NCBI GenBank assembly: GCA_003556835.1
Contig: PWQG01000484.1
Coordinates: 1 to 8,154 of the forward strand
Source: Gammaproteobacteria bacterium
Lineage (GTDB): Bacteria; Pseudomonadota; Gammaproteobacteria; Pseudomonadales; Pseudohongiellaceae
Direction: 5' to 3'
DNA: 8,154 nt
This document shows positions 6,094 to 8,154 of the stretch, piece after piece. The translations under genes were made by a program, and so were the position numbers. How positions within the stretch are numbered: the stretch's first letter is position 1; each line of letters begins with the position of its first letter. The notes beneath the pieces are model-generated. The model ran no database searches. It saw only the letters and a program-made list of their open reading frames with translations, and was not told the origin of the DNA.

Positions 6094-6819
6094 TCATGCA
6101 TCAGGGGAAAACCCCAAACTTTCATCAAGGGCGAAGTGCCATTGGCCGACATGGCCGGGTTGCTGGCGATATTGCCAAAGCAGGTGCTTGAACTTGTCGC
6201 GAGACAGTGCACGACCGCCCAGGCTCTCCAGATGCTCGGTGGGCATCTGGCAGTCAATCAGGCGAAATTGCCAAGCATCGAGCTGACGGGCCAGGGCAAT
6301 GAACGCGATTTTCGAAGCATTGCTGCGCAGACTGAACATGGATTCCCCGAAAAACATCGGCCCGATGGCGACCCCGTAGAGCCCACCCACGAGTGTATCG
6401 CCCTCGTGAACCTCCACGGAATGCGCATGCCCAAGCTCGTGCAAACGGATGTAGGCCTGCTGCATATCGGGTGTTATCCAGGTGCCTTCGCGATCCTGGC
6501 GCAATGCAGCGCATTGGCGTATCACTTCGGAAAACGCGGTGTCCATGCTGATACGGAAGGGCCGCTTGCGAAGCAGGCGCCGCATGCTGCGGGAAACGCG
6601 CACGTCGCCTGGAGTCAATGCCATACGTGGATCCGGTGACCACCAGAGAATGGGACCACCTTCCTCGAACCATGGGAAAATTCCTTCCTGATAAGCCGCC
6701 ATCAGGCGTTCCGGGCTCAGATCGCCCCCAATAGCGAGCAGGCCTTCAGGATCCTTCAGTGCCTGCTCGATAGGTGGGAAGTTCAATTCATCAGGGTCGA
6801 GGAAACGGATCTGCTGCAT
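6094..6819 (-). CDS. aat: Leucyl/phenylalanyl-tRNA-protein transferase
   Basis: A 241-residue enzyme (E. coli Aat has 234) that transfers Leu or Phe from tRNA to proteins with N-terminal Lys or Arg, creating N-degrons for ClpS-ClpAP. Signatures in order: GLLAIGGDLSPERL (26-39), YQEGIFPWF (43-51), LWWSPDPR (58-65), TWITPDM (113-119), RLHELGHAHSVEV (125-137), GGLYGVAIGPMFFGESMFS (145-163) and LIDCQ (187-191). Catalytic D189 and Q191 correspond to D186 and Q188 in E. coli. The ATG at 6819 gives the usual family N-terminus; the open frame upstream overlaps trxB and shows no similarity. It begins 19 nt after the trxB stop, so the two are likely co-transcribed, although its ribosome binding site is weak. 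The substrate-making gene and its reader (clpS) flank clpA-infA in this window. Confidence 0.97.
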   Translation of the reverse strand: MQQIRFLDPDELNFPPIEQALKDPEGLLAIGGDLSPERLMAAYQEGIFPWFEEGGPILWWSPDPRMALTPGDVRVSRSMRRLLRKRPFRISMDTAFSEVIRQCAALRQDREGTWITPDMQQAYIRLHELGHAHSVEVHEGDTLVGGLYGVAIGPMFFGESMFSLRSNASKIAFIALARQLDAWQFRLIDCQMPTEHLESLGGRALSRDKFKHLLWQYRQQPGHVGQWHFALDESLGFSPDA

Positions 6820-6838
6820 ATCAGCCGACGTCCGGTTT

Positions 6839-7789
6839 TCACAGGTCGTCCAGGAATCGCTCCGCATCCAGTGCGGCCATGCAGCCAAAACCGGCCGAAG
6901 TGACCGCCTGGCGATACACGTGGTCGGCGATATCACCGGCCGCAAACACACCGTCCACGCTGGTGGCGGTGGCGTTGCCTTCGATACCGCTGCGGATTTT
7001 CACATAACCGTTCTGCATCTCCAGCTGTCCTGTGAAGATGTCGGAATTGGGGATGTGACCGATGGCAATGAATACACCATCGACTTCGAGTTTCTTTGAC
7101 TCCTTGCCGCTCACATGACGGATTTCGGCACCGGTCACGCCCATCTCATCACCCAGCACCTCGACCAGTTGATGATCCCATTCGAAGCTGATCTTGCCTT
7201 CTTCGGCGCGCGCGAAGAGCTTGTCCTGCAGAATCTTTTCGGCCCGCAGGCTGTCACGACGATGCACCAGGGTGACATGCGATGCCAGGTTCGACAGGTA
7301 GAGCGCTTCCTCGACGGCGGTATTGCCGCCACCAATCACAGCCACCGGCTTGTTGCGATAGAAGAAACCATCACAGGTGGCACAGGCACTGACACCCTTG
7401 CCCATGAAGGCTTCTTCGGACTCCAGACCCAGGTAGCGTGCGGAGGCGCCCGTGGCGATGATCAATGCATCACAGGTATAGATCGCGGCATCGCCCTCCA
7501 GCGTGAAAGGGCGTTTCGACAGGTCCGTGGTATGGATATGATCGAACAGCACCTTGGTATCGAATCGCTCGGCATGTTTCTGCATACGCACCATCAGATC
7601 CGGCCCTTGCAAGCCTTCCACATCACCGGGCCAGTTGTCGACATCCGTGGTCGTGGTCAGCTGTCCGCCCTGGACCATGCCGGTGATCACAACCGGTTCC
7701 AGGTTGGCCCGCGCGGCGTAGACCGCAGCCGTGTATCCGGCCGGGCCGGAACCGAGAATGATGAGTCGGTGATGTTGTGTTTCGCTCAT
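6839..7789 (-). CDS. trxB: Thioredoxin-disulfide reductase
   Basis: A 316-residue flavoenzyme (E. coli TrxB has 321) that reduces oxidised thioredoxin with NADPH in the cytoplasm. FAD-binding GSGPAG is at 13-18 and GVFAAGD at 280-286. The redox-active CATC has C136 and C139, the same positions as in E. coli. The NADPH fold shows GGGNTAVE at 153-160 and HRRDSLRAEK at 176-185. The ATG at 7789 is preceded by AGAGGGA about 11 nt upstream and gives MSETQHHRLIILGSGPAG; a longer in-frame extension upstream shows no similarity and is intergenic. It is first in trxB-aat and divergent from ftsK. In E. coli, cydC-cydD separates aat from trxB and lrp lies between trxB and ftsK; both insertions are absent here. 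Confidence 0.98.
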   Translation of the reverse strand: MSETQHHRLIILGSGPAGYTAAVYAARANLEPVVITGMVQGGQLTTTTDVDNWPGDVEGLQGPDLMVRMQKHAERFDTKVLFDHIHTTDLSKRPFTLEGDAAIYTCDALIIATGASARYLGLESEEAFMGKGVSACATCDGFFYRNKPVAVIGGGNTAVEEALYLSNLASHVTLVHRRDSLRAEKILQDKLFARAEEGKISFEWDHQLVEVLGDEMGVTGAEIRHVSGKESKKLEVDGVFIAIGHIPNSDIFTGQLEMQNGYVKIRSGIEGNATATSVDGVFAAGDIADHVYRQAVTSAGFGCMAALDAERFLDDL

Positions 7790-7982
7790 AGAACTGTGAT
7801 TCCCTCTGAGGCTGTTGTTGCGATGTATAGTACAATGCGGGCGTCGGCAGCAGCGGTGCCGGCCGGAGGGCATCTTACCATGGATTGCGGTGGCATCATT
7901 TCTTTGCCCCGCAAAATTGATTATCATAGCCCCAATGGCACTAGAAAATGTCGCAATTATTTGATGCAGGTATTTGAATAAA
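7790..7982. promoter_or_regulatory. trxB-ftsK divergent intergenic region
   Basis: This 193-bp region separates two divergent genes. For trxB, TATACA (complement of 7824-7829) is a possible -10, with only a poor -35 (GCTGCC, complement of 7846-7851, 16-nt spacer). For ftsK, the stretch from about 7905 to 7982 is AT-rich, but no clear -35/-10 pair stands out. In E. coli, lrp lies here; I see no remnant of it. A frame open on the plus strand across trxB and this gap is a shadow of trxB. Confidence 0.35.
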
Positions 7983-8154
7983 TTGAGGAATGCAAGCACT
8001 AACAAGGCCCGGAGTGAGAGCGCTGCGAGCAGCCTGTCAGCGCGATTGTTGCGCGAGGCCAGCCTGATCGGATCCTTCCTGCTGGGCCTGTTCCTGCTGC
8101 TCGCACTGCTCAGTTATTCGCCCGCCGACCCGGGGTTCACCACCACCGGCGAAG
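7983..8154 (+). CDS. ftsK: DNA translocase FtsK, N-terminal fragment cut by window edge
   Basis: Fifty-seven codons are visible. After a Ser/Ala/Arg-rich cytoplasmic segment of about 25 residues comes a hydrophobic helix (LIGSFLLGLFLLLALLSYS, about 28-46) and then PADPGF, the usual first membrane span and following turn of FtsK (E. coli has ALLSFNPSDPSW). FtsK anchors at the division septum and moves chromosome dimers to dif for XerCD resolution; the motor domain is outside the window. No in-frame ATG or GTG exists between the stop at 7962-7964 and the helix. TTG at 7983 (giving MRNASTNKARSES) is preferred, with TTG at 7974 as the alternative. The ribosome binding site is poor (AGG at 7968-7970). 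An out-of-frame ATG at 7990 stops after 25 codons. The family call also rests on its position next to trxB. Confidence 0.85.
   Translation, partial: MRNASTNKARSESAASSLSARLLREASLIGSFLLGLFLLLALLSYSPADPGFTTTGE

Noticed and set aside
7115..7981. 288-codon open frame on the plus strand
   Set aside because: It is antisense to trxB, which has all its catalytic motifs in place. The frame has no recognisable domain and no good ribosome binding site.
7790..8005. N-terminal extension of trxB into the intergenic region
   Set aside because: It would overlap the start of ftsK and add 72 residues that are unknown in TrxB; the ATG at 7789 has a good ribosome binding site and a family-typical beginning.
1..8154. 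A new defence, mobile or biosynthetic system
   Set aside because: All coding space is taken by known housekeeping families with intact motifs, and intergenic gaps are short. Nothing suggests integrases, transposases, arrays, toxins or unknown multi-gene modules.

Overview
The window is a compact stretch of housekeeping genes from a gammaproteobacterium of moderately high GC content. The protein sequences and gene order recall the nudJ-rluE and cspD-clpS-clpA-infA-aat-trxB-ftsK neighbourhoods of Escherichia coli and Pseudomonas. I cannot name the genus from sequence alone. I see no mobile element, CRISPR array, rRNA, tRNA or phage gene.

Layout. (1) 1-288 (-): the N-terminal part of a NudJ-type Nudix hydrolase, cut by the window edge. 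(2) 416-1638 (+): moaC-moaD-moaE, a tight operon for molybdopterin synthesis. (3) 1643-2212 (-): rluE, a 23S rRNA pseudouridine synthase, convergent with moaE across only 4 bp. (4) 2355-2636 (-): cspD, a cold-shock-domain protein. A nested inverted repeat lies between cspD and rluE. (5) 2637-2987: a 351-bp divergent intergenic region with two marked palindromes. (6) 2988-5709 (+): clpS-clpA. (7) 5766-5984 (-): infA (IF1), with a hairpin between it and clpA. (8) 6094-7789 (-): trxB-aat, transcribed in that order with a 19-nt gap. (9) 7983-8154 (+): the start of ftsK, cut by the right edge.

How the genes work together. Aat places Leu or Phe on substrate N-termini, ClpS recognises such N-degrons, and ClpA unfolds the substrate for ClpP. 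The window therefore carries most of the bacterial N-degron pathway, apart from clpP. The moa genes supply MoaC (cyclic pyranopterin formation) and the two subunits of molybdopterin synthase, while moaA is not here. RluE and IF1 act on the ribosome, and TrxB regenerates reduced thioredoxin.

Every coding gene is a recognised family with its key residues intact. I found no convincing new system. The most interesting non-coding signals are the palindromes in the cspD-clpS intergenic region and the nested stem-loop ahead of rluE. Their functions are unknown to me.
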